This document shows positions 1-11,400 of a stretch of DNA of 64,000 bases, in pieces (position 1 is the first letter of the stretch; every line of letters begins with the position of its first letter). Origin of the DNA: Ancistrus triradiatus (lineage: Eukaryota; Chordata; Actinopteri; Siluriformes; Loricariidae); the NCBI GenBank assembly GCA_025084515.1, contig JAJAGP010000204.1:310001-374000 (forward strand), in the 5' to 3' direction. The position numbers were made by a program, and so were the translations under genes. Below the pieces are notes generated by a model. It was not told the DNA's origin. It ran no database searches and saw nothing but the letters and a program-made list of their open reading frames with translations.

Positions 1-77
1 AGAAATACATGCTTGAAACAAGTGAAACATCTGGCAATGGAGTCTGATCAGTTAAAAACGTTTAAGAAATCGGCTCA

Positions 78-495
78 AAACTTTACAAAACAGAAATTTG
101 CCTGTTTTCATGATACGTTTGGCTCAGAGCAGGGTCAAAGCTAAAAGAAGGATTTTATGGCCACCTGGTGGTCAAGTACTACAATTGCACTTCCATCGTA
201 AAAATACTGCTGAACTCGTTTCCTTATTTACGGCAATAATTATTAAAACAATTGGAGCAACCTTTAACGAGACAGATTTTGATATCTAGTAAACCGGTTG
301 CTAGTTTTTCTGGGGTTTTCTTCATTAGTTTTCTGTTTGTTATTGGGAGGTTTCTTTGAGAGCAAAATCGAAAAAATATCACAATTTATTGTATTTATAT
401 AACATGTGTAGTGATTTTTTTAAGCACAACTCTTTATAAACTTTACAAAACAGAAATTTGCCTGTTTTTGTGGTACGTTTGCTCAGAGCAAGGTC
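78..495 (+). repeat. 58-bp direct repeat, two copies 360 bp apart
   Basis: Positions 78-136 and 438-495 are near-identical. Both read AAACTTTACAAAACAGAAAT, continue through TTGCCTGTTTT, then diverge slightly before GCTCAGAGCA. The pair lies in the intron just upstream of the phf13 PHD exon. Confidence 0.85.
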
Positions 496-570
496 CATTG
501 CAGGGCTGAACGGAGGTCACTGTGTCTCCTCCCTCAGACCCGGCTGACTGTATGCTAATTGTGGTTGCAG

Positions 571-797
571 ACGACGACTCGTGGGATCTGGTGACGTGTT
601 TCTGCATGAAGCCTTTTGCCGGCAGGGCCATGATCGAGTGCAACCAGTGCAACACCTGGATCCACCTGTCCTGTGCCAAAATCCGCAAGTCCAACGTCCC
701 CGAGACCTACACCTGCCAGAGGTGCAAAGACTCAAAGTTCGACATACGGCGCTCCAACCGCTCGCGCATGGGCTCTCGAAAACACCTTCTAGACTGA
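571..797 (+). CDS. phf13: PHD finger protein 13, last coding exon (partial gene)
   Basis: This is the terminal coding exon of PHF13 (SPOC1), a nuclear chromatin reader whose PHD finger binds H3K4me3. A clean acceptor (GTGGTTGCAG) ends at 570, and the exon enters in phase 1, so the split first codon is probably Asp. The exon encodes about 75 residues ending in RKHLLD and a TGA at 795-797. It contains a complete C4HC3 PHD finger: CFC, then ECNQC, the HLSC pair, and CQRC, with the WDLVTCFCMKPFAGR stretch typical of PHF13. PHF23 is the closest alternative, but the CFCMKPFAGR and SKFDIRRSNRSR stretches fit PHF13 better. The N-terminal exons lie upstream of the window. The neighbours dnajc11 and camta1 are the expected 1p36 synteny partners. 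Confidence 0.93.
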
Positions 798-1051
798 CCG
801 GGCCCGGGGCTCGACCCCGCTTCCAGACTTTCTGAAAGATCAGTGAAGAGAGCGGGCCGTTAGGACTGCGCTGTTTCACTTTTGTTTCGGAGTTCCTTTG
901 ACTTTTCTAAATCGTCCACCTTCCTAACTTTGCGTAAGGCAATCAGAACCCTAGGCTGATGCATTAAAGGTGCATTAAAGAGAGGACTGTGCTGATCTGA
1001 AGTGGACGCCGGACTCTCGACGGTGCGTCACAGGACGTGCCTTTTGCTGGG

Positions 1052-1057
1052 AATAAA
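1052..1057 (+). promoter_or_regulatory. Candidate proximal poly(A) signal of phf13
   Basis: AATAAA lies about 255 bases after the stop codon, in unique-looking sequence before the first repeat insertion. Confidence 0.4.
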
Positions 1058-1808
1058 GACTGGTTTGCACTTTTTTAAAAGGGAGAGTTTGCTTTCAACA
1101 GTACGTCTGTATTTGTCAAAAGTGTTACGTTCGTTCTTTAACCCGTATTTCCTTGCAGAACTTTCCCCGGTCGTCTGAGGAGCTAGTGGAAATATGCTAA
1201 TGTGAGGTACTGAAGCTGTCCTTGAGTGGTTATTGGACCTCCGGAGCGAGTTATCAAACAAATCCTTCTTTCCTCAAAGTGCTGTCCTTCAAGAGTTTCT
1301 AAAGAATGGTGCGCTACAAAAGGCGAGCCAGGGCTTAAAGAAACCTTTCATCGCTTTCTAGTGGAAATTTTACAAGCCAAGTCTAAGAACGCCTCGTTAC
1401 CTTAAAGCGTCCCTGCCCGAGAGCCTGGATGCCCCAAAACCTCTGGGATAGACGTATCGTTTAACACTCAGTGATTTGCTTTGCTTCCTTTATTAACACA
1501 GCCATGGGAATTGCAGCACTAACTGCCACTTTAAGCGTCAAGGTGTCTTTTCTGTGATGCCATACCAGACTTTGTTGTTGTTGGTTTTTTTTCCCCATTC
1601 TGTCAGACACGGTGTTTAATTTTGAGCAGCTGGTGCCACTCAGATAAAGCTAGCTCTTAGGGCGGTAGGGCTGCAACTACTGAATAGAAATAAGTAAATA
1701 TTTATATACAGTTAAGAAAGCTTAAAGACACTTGCTGTTAAAAACCGGAGGCATTAATAAGAGTTGGGCTGAACTGAGACTTATTAGAATCTTATAAACA
1801 GGCCATTG

Positions 1809-1915
1809 AGGCCCTTGCTCAAGGATTTAGAGTGGTAGTGGCAGTGCTTGGGCTTGAACCCTGGACCTTCTGGTCTGGTCCATAATCCAGTACCTTAACC
1901 TCTGCTCCATCACTG
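1809..1915 (-). mobile_element. Diverged tRNA-derived SINE fragment
   Basis: The minus-strand copy retains the diagnostic TTGAACCCTGGACCTTCTGG block (complement of the B-box region) and the CCAGTACCTTAACC block of the same SINE family found throughout the window. A second short block with the same TTGAACCCTGGACCTTCT core occurs at 2046-2074. Confidence 0.65.
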
Positions 1916-2467
1916 TAATCTCTGTATTGCTATAAGAATTGAGATATTTATTCGAAACATTTCCAGCCTTTAACAGTCGGACTTCGACCCAATATGGTCC
2001 AAGGTACAACCCAAGCCACCAAGGCCTAAGGACCTGCTTATTAGATTTGAACCCTGGACCTTCTAGTCTTAGTATAGAATGACTTCAATGAGCTAAAAAC
2101 CTTGAACGTGTCAAATCTACACCCGGATCAGCTCGGCACGTCCCATCAGCGCCAGTGTAATTGGTTTCTGAGTGGCTGTTTGGAGCAGTAAGGAACTTTT
2201 CAATCTTATCTCCTCATATAGGAGCTCGAAAGCTGCTCATCTCGACCATTTTGACTTAATTCCCGCTTCTATAATGAGGATTTTCCTGGTGCTATGAGAG
2301 CAGGCAGGCTCTATGGGAATACCATTTACAATAAGGAGTGATAAAAGGATCGATTATGGGAACTTCAGCTTTTTGTCTGGTACTTTCTGTTGTTTTCCCC
2401 AGTAATTTAGCTTGCTTTGTTTCCCAGTATTCTTGGCACAACTCCCTGCCCCGTTCTACCTTCCCTC

Positions 2468-2976
2468 CAGAGTGTGTCAGTCATCTGATAAACGAGTTTA
2501 CATGCACTTGTAATCAGATAATGGGAACGCTCTGGGTTCACATGGGATTTCTACTTTGCAACCAGCCAATAATCTCACAGAAAGATGTCTTGCACTTCAA
2601 ATTTTAATATTAAGTAATCAGATTCTTCATTTTTTTCGAGTATATACTGGGTTTCAGAGCCTTGTTTCGCTGCCTTTAATTCAGTGGTAGGTTTTATTCC
2701 AGGGTTGCCAGATCCTGCAAGGAAAAAAACCAATGAGCCATTGGAAAAAGAGCCCACATAAAGCAGCGTCTTTAGAATAAGAAGACCTGGCAACCGTGTC
2801 GGTTACACTTGCATGCATGCGCAGACTGAGAAAACTGGTCTATATGCTATGAGAAATCTGATTACTGAGTTAAAATTCCAGCTCTCTTTATCGGATTTCT
2901 TAATCTGATTTCTGAAGGCCAGATAACTGCAGAAATCCGACTGATCAGATTATTAAGTGCATGTAAACACACTCTG
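2468..2976. mobile_element. MITE-like inverted-repeat element in phf13 3' region
   Basis: GTTTACATGCACTTGTAATC at 2496 onward is mirrored as GATTATTAAGTGCATGTAAAC ending at 2968. The outer CAGAGTGTG at 2468 is mirrored by CACTCTGA ending at 2976. The interior has no convincing coding sequence. The arms resemble non-autonomous DNA transposons common in teleosts; the family is not determined. Confidence 0.5.
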
Positions 2977-4062
2977 AGTTTCTCGGTTCTGCTGATCAGA
3001 GCTGTTTGAAATTTTATTGCAACGAGTTGTGGCTTCTCTGTCCAAACCGAGCGCCGGCTCTCAAACGTGGCTTGAGTATGGGTTGCCATGTAATTCCGGC
3101 TGGTTTATGAATCTGTAGCAAGGAGGCGATCCTTGCTTGTTTTGCACTATCCCACATGTGGTGTTGTTTTTGAGAGTAGTTTTGCGCATCCCTGCATTTC
3201 TTTGTCCGAAGAAGAACGTAAGATGTTGGACAGGATTTTAGGTTCTAGAGCCTTCTTTAATGCTGGACGTGGTTAAATGCTATTCTTTTCAGCTGTACAG
3301 TCCGAAGCATTAAGTAGGTAGAGTGAGTCAGGGTGGCGATCGCTGCCAGCTCGCCACTTGTTTTGTGTTTAGTTTTAGATCGTAACGGACCATGACCCGA
3401 CGAAGCTCTTATATCGAAACCACTTCGTAATTGATTTGTGCGTTCCTGGTGCTCCCCTTTTTAATTCTGTAACTCCCTCACTCCGGTGCGCCCCCTGTGT
3501 TAGGAGGGCTTAAGTGTACGAGCATGTACCAAACCTCTCTTCTTCCAGAGCTTCTTTCGATGTTTAGTCATTATTTATTTCGACATTTCATTTGCTTAAG
3601 CTACCATATCGTAGCTTGGCGTTCTGGGGTGGGAACTCGTGGGTTTTCTACGATCGAGGAATCCCACGCTCAGACGGTCCCGACTTTAATACGGTTGCGA
3701 CAGTGTGGTGCTTCCACAGTGCTTTTCTTTTCCAAAAAAACCCAAAAAACAAAATGTTTTAAAGGTTTTTGTCTTTCTACCGAATAAAAAGTGACTGTTC
3801 CCCCTTTGAGAACTTTTCTGTTGTCCTGATATCAAGGGGTTTTTAATACGATGGTTGCTGTACATTTTCCTTTTGTACAATCAGTGCGTTCTGTTTGTAT
3901 ATAATGTCATTGATAGTTCATGACTGTTCTTCCCTTTTTTGTTCGACTGGGAATTTGCTCAAGTGGTGAAGCTGATGCGTTTGGGTCGGAGAAGGGAGCG
4001 GCGAGTCTGAGGAAGATGGAGAGAGGAGGAGAGAGAATGTTTCTGTGAAACTGATGTATGTA

Positions 4063-4068
4063 AATAAA
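4063..4068 (+). promoter_or_regulatory. Candidate distal poly(A) signal of phf13
   Basis: AATAAA (within GTAAATAAAACT) is followed within about 20 bases by an AT-rich segment ending in TTAATGACA, a plausible cleavage site. It sits near the boundary with the convergent dnajc11 side. Confidence 0.45.
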
Positions 4069-5087
4069 ACTAATGAGAATTTAATGACAACCCGTGTGCC
4101 AGGTGGATTCATTTCAAATTCTTTATTTGTACATTAAATATAAAGCAACGTATATTTTCACTTTAATGATCCGTTTCAAATCCACATTCACAAGCTCGTA
4201 GCTCCACTTTGTGCCTGAAACGACTTTAATACTTTAAAACATGTCTAAGAAACATTTAGGAGAACATGTGAATAAGTTAACAGAATTAATAGGACATGGA
4301 TTAGAGTGCATTACATGTACTTGGTGTCTCAGTAGACACTCCTTCCCTTCTTTCTGCTAGTTCCCTTCGCAGTAACACTACTCAAATGTAACACGGCTCA
4401 CTATGTCAGACGAAGCAACAGTCAAGAAAGATTAACAACTGAGGTAAAAACAAATAGTGGATAGTGACAACAAGCAGTTCAAGTAAGTTGGGTAAGGAGC
4501 CAAAATACCCTGGTTTTGAGTAGATAAAGCCTGGTTTATGCTTGATCAGAAGGGCCACACCATAGCATTTGTATTTAAGTACAGCAGTAGTGAGAATTAG
4601 GGGAGGAATGATACACTGCTCACGATTCAATTTACTCAATTTTATCGCTTTTACAATTCAAAGAAATAACCAGATTTGTAGCTTCACCATATCTTAAGTC
4701 CTTGAGGCTGCAAGGCATTGTCTGCTCTGAGGTGCTCTGAATTTGCACATGTTAAGATAAAAGTCAAATAACACACCAACTGGGAAAAAAACTATCTTTC
4801 AGTTAACTAAATTCCTTAAAGAGATTCTTTCACTCAAATATTAGGCGCTTATTCCACAAAACGAATCCTTATTATTCTTTTGTAAGGATGTGTACAGGTC
4901 TACTGGGATGTTAAAAGAAAAAATTCCATCTTATGTTTGATTTCTAGCTAAATGTTTAGTCGTCTTGAAAAGAGAAAAGGAACATCGAACAAAACAATGG
5001 ACAAAAGCTATGAAAATAACTAGACAAAAGGAGTATTATAAAAGTAAAAGATTTGCAATGAATTACTTTATTCTTGTTCTGTCTGTG

Positions 5088-5145
5088 CAGGATATTGGAT
5101 ACTTGGTGGGGGGGCTCCAAGGAAAAAAGGGTTAGAACCACTGTA
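5088..5145 (-). mobile_element. hAT-type terminal fragment
   Basis: Read on the minus strand, the segment begins CAGTGGTTCTAACCC and continues TTTTTTCCTTGGAGCCCCC. This matches the CAGTGGTTCTCAA-type ends of hAT (Charlie-like) elements, and a related end occurs on + at 10411. No matching opposite terminus was identified. Confidence 0.5.
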
Positions 5146-7210
5146 TTAAATAGAGTGAATACATTTCTGTTTTTATTTTTGAAGAACAACAATTCAAAAC
5201 AATGTGCACTTTTCTTCCCTAAATATTTAAACAAAAATAATCCTGCTACGAAAGGAAATTGGGAGTTTAAATAATGCTGCTGCAACAAAATGCCCATTTG
5301 TAAGAGTTTCACCCAATAGAAATAACGGAGTGCTATCTGAAATTGAAAATCGAAGTAAATAAAAGCTCACTGAGAATGGAAGAGCATATGGGAGCATATG
5401 GGAGCATGATTGCACCCTCTGGTGTTCAAAAATTGAACATCACACTTTCATGCCACGATGTATCGTTACACCCCTAGTGAAAAGGCAAAGATGCAGAGTG
5501 CAACTCCAGCCAATATGGTTTGTGTGAGCGAAAACTGGATCACCTTGGCAGTACTGGGCGGGACGCTTTAAGAAAAATGTGGCTTATTAAAAGGTAGTGA
5601 ACAAAAACAGAACCTAAACACCGACCCCATTAAGCGGTAAAGAACTGCAACCCAGACGATAAAATGGTTGCTGGTTGGTTCAAAAATTGGATTTTTTTTC
5701 CCCGGTCAGGATTGTGAGGGGGGTCTGGAACAGTCCATTGCTGGGTCTGTCCGGCTTCCCCTCCCTCAGCCACGACCATTTGTGCCTGTGTGACGCCCAA
5801 CTTGGCCGGTTTGTTGCTACTGCGTTTCAGCTGTATACATCTCCAACATAACCATCTCAAAGCTGATCACGCCTTTCCTGGCCTAGTTCATACGAGTGGC
5901 TCGTTTGGACATTTCTGTCTTGAAGAGTGACCTTTCCCCACACTGACCACCCAAGCCGGTTCTAATGGAAGCATAAACCAGTTTTAACTCGTCACAAACA
6001 CATTCTATTGACTCCAGTGGGCAAACGTTCTCACCGATCCTAATCAGACAGAATCTAAACCTCAGGGCTCTCTGCCTGCATAGCTTTATTATAGAGCAGC
6101 ATGTTCAGTGCCTTATCACTTTACTGATACTCCTAATCGTTTGCATCTTGCCCATATTAGTGCATAATGAGCTGTGACAAACAGTACTGTATGACGACCA
6201 AAAGACAGAGCGTTCCACACTCTTGGTCAAATCCTAATCAGCCTTCACTACAGCTACGTTCCTTTCTGGAGGCAGCTGCCTTAGCGGCTTCTGACTCACT
6301 GACGGCATTTTAATCGAGCAGAACCTTGCCAGGCATCGCATTCAGCACAATCCTCACACATGAGGACTTGCATTATCTGCTTACCCGTACATTTAGGTGC
6401 GTTAGATAGATAGGAACACAAGACTGCTGTTTGCTGTGGAACCTACAGTGGAGCCGAACGTCTGAGAGGAAAGTGCTCGTTTGGATCTTTTTTAAGGATA
6501 ATGACCCTGAAAGCTTTGCAACAACTACTCGAAGACCAAAGAAGATCAAGGAGTGCTGACATTTCCTCCACCTGATCTAAATGGCATAGGGCATTTATGG
6601 AGGCAGTTGAGGATGGAGAAAGCTGGGCGTTCTGGAACATAAGAAATAATAATAAACTCGTGGTTTCATGACTGGCTCTAGGTCTGGTCTGTACATAAGA
6701 TGCAGTGTATCAACATCATGACATCTACAAAGGGGTTTATATATTCGTTGTGCCTACTTTGTTCCGGTCATCTAATGCTACCGTTCCCTTTTTCTTGTTA
6801 AAAGCACGTTTAACAAGCATAACTATTGAATGCTTTTTTTAATATTATTATTTTAATGATTTAAATGTATTATTTTTCATATTTAATATACTCCACTTTT
6901 ATTTATTTACTATGTAAGCAGGGTAAAATCTTATCTCCCTGTAAGGCTGTGTGCAGTGCATTCATTTGCTCAGCCTCTCCTTACTAAAAACACGTTCATG
7001 GAATGAGAAACTGTCTTTTACATGACAGCACAACATTTTCCCTGTTGTATTTATGACACAAGCAGTTACACATCACTGTACAAAAGTCTTTGGCCACCAC
7101 TATATTTGTTGTTTTAGCAATGGTATAATGACCACATATCATTATTTCTCAGTCTCTGTCTTAGAATACAATCAGAAAAAACAAGAAATGTGCATTAAAA
7201 AAACAGCTTC

Positions 7211-7384
7211 TATAAGGTACTAGACTATGGACCAAAAAGTCCAGGGTTCAAATCCCACCTCTGCCAAGCTGCCACTGTTGGGTCCTTGAGCAAGGCCCTT
7301 AACCCACAATTGCTTGGATTGTAAGACTGTACCAATTGTATGTCGCTCTGGATACGGACGTCTGCTAAATGCTGTAAATGTACA
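7211..7384 (+). mobile_element. tRNA-derived SINE
   Basis: This copy keeps the B box GGTTCAAATCCC, the central GGTCCTTGAGCAAGGCCCTT block and the 3' body CGCTCTGGATACGGACGTCT followed by GCTAAATGCTGTAAATG. The A-box side is truncated (starts at TATAAGGTACTAGACTATGG). Confidence 0.85.
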
Positions 7385-7789
7385 GTGGTGAGTATTTATT
7401 ACAACCTCCCCTTACACTTGAGCAATAGCAGAACTTGGGAGCTTCAATGAGATACCAAGTTGAGCCTTCTACATGCTTCTTGGAAGGGTAGCAGCCAGGA
7501 AACCACTTTTTTCAGAAGGGGGACATGGTGAAAAGGCCAAGATATACTAAAGCTCACAAAGATCAGTGGAAAAGAGGATCATGCAACCGATCTAATGGTG
7601 GCCTCAGGCTTTTGCACAGTCCTGTATTTCAGCAGAAAGCAGGGAAATGTGAAACTAACATGAGGCTGCGAGAAGTGAGTGCATTTTAACTCAAACGCCA
7701 AGACGCAGTCCTTGTTACTCCGTTCGTTCCCCTCTCCCTCACTGCTGTGAATTCTCAAACAGAAACTAATCCGCTACCGTCCGTCACGT

Positions 7790-7981
7790 GGGACTGTGGT
7801 GGCTTAGCAGTTAGGGTACTGGACTATGAGTCAGAAGGTCCAGGGTTCAAATCCCACCTCTGCCAAGCTGCCACTGTTGGGTCCTTGAGCAAGGCCCTTA
7901 ACCCACAATTGCTTGAACTGTAAGGCTGTATCAATTGTAAGTCGCTCTGGATAAGGGTGTCTGCTAAGTGACATAAATGTG
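7790..7981 (+). mobile_element. tRNA-derived SINE, near full length
   Basis: It starts GGGACTGTGGTGGCTTAGCA (A-box region), then has the anticodon-arm-like GGACTATGAGTCAGAAGGTCC, the B box GGTTCAAATCCC and the tail CGCTCTGGATAAGGGTGTCT. Only about 400 bp separates it from the copy at 7211, in the same orientation. Confidence 0.88.
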
Positions 7982-8424
7982 TCCCACGTGCAGAACGATG
8001 TCATATTTAAGTTCGCCGCAGACGTTCTGGTAAAAATCAACAACATGCATAATCTGACCAGGCCTGCCCAAATGTTTGCTTAAGACAAGTCATTTTTGAA
8101 CGTGCAACGACATCTGTCAATCAATAAACACGAATGTTTGGTCCTCAAACCAAGGTTCCACACATTATGGCTACCGCCCAAATGAGACAGAAGCGTGTAA
8201 ACCGTGTAGCTACCTCCAGATTGAAACGCAAATACTCCAGGTCTCACATTAAAATCCTCTCTATGATCTGCATCTAGTGTTGGTGCAGTGGGATGTAGGA
8301 GAAAAAAGGAGGATTTACAAACAAAGGACTTAAATGAGATGCAAGTGGACAGTCCTCGAGGTTTCTTCTGGCTACAACAGCTGTCCCGTCAGGCCCTCTC
8401 AGTTCGATTCTGCAGGGAAGACTC

Positions 8425-8450
8425 CTATGTCTCTGCATCTAATCTGTGTG
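8425..8450 (-). CDS. dnajc11: dnajc11 terminal coding exon 16
   Basis: Only 26 bp are coding. After acceptor TTCTCTACAG the split Ser is completed, then HRLDAET and TAG at 8425-8427. The C-terminus KQSHRLDAET parallels the KQSHRIDTDG end of the mammalian protein, and the preceding intron is 73 bp. Confidence 0.9.
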
Positions 8451-11400
8451 CTGTAGAGAAGACCGAATGTCAGCAACATTCCACTGGACAGACACCACGA
8501 CTGGCACGGTTTGCCACACTCACACTGCTTGGGTATCCTAAGGGCTTCGGTGTCTCCAGACAGTACTTGGTGCATGACTCCCCGGAACTGGTAGAGCAGC
8601 TTCAGGCTCTTGTCCTCGCCAACGCACGGGTCGTAGAAGCCAGGCAGGCCAGCCTGAGGGGCCGGATAAACTCCATGTATCAAATCACGCAAGTCACCGA
8701 ACACTAAATTACTCGGATCAGGGTGTAACCGGATACATGCAAGGCTGATTACCTTCGATGCCTCGGTGAGGAAGAGTTTGGAGTCCTTGACCAGGCACTG
8801 CAGGGGCACCGTCACGTCTATGACCTTGGCACGCTCCTGTTTCTGGCTGTGGTCCATTACAAATTTGCCGTACCAGGCATTTAAGATGATAAGACCTGAG
8901 GAGAAAACAAAGAGCGAACAACATGCAAATTATCGTTAAGGCTTTAAGGCCTTTTCACACCGAGTGTGATTTTTACGGACGAAAAACAATGGATGTGATT
9001 TTTAACCTAGTGGGACCTTGTGCACAACGTCTTTTGTCTAAACACTCTGAAAAGTCGCTGTCCAATTGATCTTTCTTCACATGTTCCTTCTCTCAATGTG
9101 TCGCAGAGATTTCGCCGTGTCTTTTTCACATTTCACTAGCAGACCTGCCAACCTTGGAAAACTTTTTTGAGTAGCAACTTACTGCAGCAGTACAGCGTGG
9201 CGTGGTGCGAGGTCAGGTACATTTGCTGATCAGTATTGATTGAGTTCACATGCTCACTCATCACTCAACTTATTACTAANNNNNNNNNNNNNNNNNNNNN
9301 NNNNNNNNNNNNNNNNNNNNNNNNNNNNNNNNNNNNNNNNNNNNNNNNNNNNNNNNNNNNNNNNNNNNNNNNNNNNNNNGGTCGAAGTCTTCTTTTTCCC
9401 AACAGGTTGCTGCCCAATGCGAATACGCACCCATAGACGAGTTGCCTAGTGCGCGAATTCACAGACAGTTGCCGTCAATGGCTTTTCGCGTATTTTAAAG
9501 CAACAAATCGTAGCAGCGTAGTTCGATGTCTAAATGCGTATCTGCTACGCAAAATGCGTAAAGGTTGGCAGGTCTGCACTAGTGCAGGAAGCTCTAGTTT
9601 GTGTTTTTGTGGGCATGAACAGACTAGAATGCACTTCCAAACAAGAAAACAGTTCCGTCCAGTCACTGTGAGGTTTATCACCATCATTCTCCAGCCTTTC
9701 AGTTATATTCCACCAGATATTTTCTTTAATATCCATGTTTTTATAGTCAGCGTGTTGCTTGTCCTATAAGCTCTGGTGCTCTGCTACTAGCAGGATGAGC
9801 TGTTCTGCCTGACAACCGAGCTCTGATTGGTCAGCCTGATCTTAATGCAGAAATTTAAACAGGCTCCGATTCTAAATGTTACACAGATTCAGACGCATTA
9901 ATATACGCATGTTCTTTTTCAAAACTTGACGTCTGTTTTTTTCGACTTTAAAAATCAGACTGTGTGAACCAAAGCTACATCCCTTCAGTTCACCTGGGCA
10001 CGACTGATTAGTTTCAATACAGGTAAAAGTTCAAATCACCCATTTTGGATTCCTCTGCTTCAACGATCCTCCGGACGGATTCCTGCATAAGCAAAACCTG
10101 CACAAAAAGCAACACAACCACGTAAACATTGCATACACCCAACAATATCCACCGATCAGCCCTAACATTAATCCCCCTTCTCGTGTCGTGTCCGTTTTAT
10201 CAGCTGGTGGATCTCTGCAGTGACAGAGACGTGGTGGTGGTGGTGTTAGTGTGTGTTGCTCTGGTACGAGTGGCTCAGACAGCAGTGCTGCTGGAGTTTT
10301 AGGTACTGGACGCACTCTGTTAGACCCTGTTCGTCCACACTGTAGATGTAAAGTCAGAGACGCTAGCTCCTCTGTTGCTGCACAGATTGTTGCAGTCATC
10401 CTTTTGACCAGGGGTTCCCAACCTTATTTCCTTGGAGGCCCCCGTATGAGTATCTAAGAATAGCTGAGCCCAGCCGACACGCACACAGACCAAAAGAATG
10501 AAGTCATGTCAGCTTTATTTCTATGGCGCTTTTTACAACAGAGCATCGTCTCAAAGCAGCTTTTAGATTATCTTCTAAATTATTAGGCCAATCCCAAATT
10601 GGCAAGGAAAAACTCCCTAAACGTTATAAGGAAGAAACCTTGGGAGAACCAAGACTCAAAAAGGGACCTGACCTGCTTGGGTGGCTTAGAAGAAATGATC
10701 TAATCAAACTGAAATATTATGAAGAGTATAATAAAATAGAGGTAGCCATTAAGCCAATAGTGAAGAGACATATTGCATAGAATAACGTACAAATATGCAT
10801 ATCAGCATTAAAAAGTCATTCATTGCAAATCTTTACATGCAAAAATCAACATTCAGTTATAGCCGCCCCCCCCCCCCTTTTCCCCCTTTTCCCCCTTTTC
10901 CCCCTTTTCCCCATTGTGGCCACATGTGTATTTTGACAAACTCAGAGCACCTCAGAAGCAGAAAAAGCCTTGAGATGTTTTGGGGACCCCATGGCTCTGG
11001 TCCTTCACAATCAGAATCTACAGTCAGTGGATATTTTCAATCACTGGACTATTCTCAGTCTAGTAGTGACACTGAGGCGTTTAAAAACTCCAGCAGCACT
11101 GCTGTGTCCGAGCCACTCACATCAGGTCAGTGTGGGGCTCCTATGCAGCATGCAGAGCAACAGATGAACTACAGTGTGTAATTGTAGAACTACAAAGTGC
11201 TTTTATATGGTAAAAATGGACGACGAGTGTAGAAATAGGTATCTACACTACAGTACATGTTTCTGAAAGGGTCTTATGAAGTAGTAATTACGAATAACTG
11301 ACAGCAGACTCAGCCTCCTGCTTCTTCTTGGCAATATCCGTAGCAGAATTCACTCTCTGCTTTTCCAGGTCCCTGGAAAACACACATCGCTCCCAGTCAC

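Larger units (their letters stand above)
798..4090 (+). other. phf13: phf13 3' UTR with proximal and distal poly(A) signals
   Basis: No splice-compatible coding sequence follows the phf13 stop. AATAAA hexamers stand at 1052-1057 (proximal) and 4063-4068 (distal, followed by AT-rich sequence and then an apparent end near 4085-4090). A further AATAAA lies near 3782. The interval includes a SINE remnant around 1809-1915 and an inverted-repeat element at about 2468-2976. The full 3.3 kb length is an inference from the distal signal; the short form ending after 1057 is equally possible. Confidence 0.5.
4091..8424. other. Intergenic stretch between convergent phf13 and dnajc11
   Basis: There is no exon-like reading frame with recognisable homology. 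It holds a hAT-type end (about 5088-5145), a repeat with a GTCCATTGC-like block (about 5690-5830) and two tRNA-derived SINEs (7211-7384 and 7790-7981). The dnajc11 3' UTR must start at 8424 and run leftwards. A minus-strand AATAAA at 7395-7400 is one candidate end; another lies near 4120. The THAP3 gene present here in mammals was looked for by its zinc-finger type and not seen. Confidence 0.6.
10140..11180. mobile_element. Inverted-arm DNA element interrupted by a hAT end and a second repeat
   Basis: The left part (about 10200-10330) contains GAGTGGCTCAGACAGCAGTG and CTGCTGGAGTTTTAG. The right part (about 11085-11125) contains the complementary CTCCAGCAGCACTGCTGTGT then CCGAGCCACTC, so the two form inverted arms of a repeat widespread in teleosts. 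Between them lie a hAT-type end starting CCAGGGGTTCCCAACCTT at 10410 and another dispersed repeat at about 10500-10720. It sits in the dnajc11 intron between exons 12 and 13. Confidence 0.6.

Noticed and set aside
4956..5312. 118-codon minus-strand open frame
   Set aside because: Phe/Leu/Lys-rich low-complexity translation of AT-rich DNA crossing a hAT end. No splice context or recognisable domain.
8288..8707. 139-codon + strand open frame
   Set aside because: It lies antisense over dnajc11 exons 15 and 16 and the intron between them. No homology is recognised, and the minus strand carries a clear conserved coding sequence.
10031..10399. 122-codon minus-strand frame overlapping dnajc11 exon 13
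   Set aside because: It is in the wrong frame relative to the exon and spans a transposon arm; only 10040-10097 is coding.
10523..10780. 85-codon + strand frame that looks coding by composition
   Set aside because: The same sequence block recurs at 32588-32706, so it is part of a dispersed repeat.
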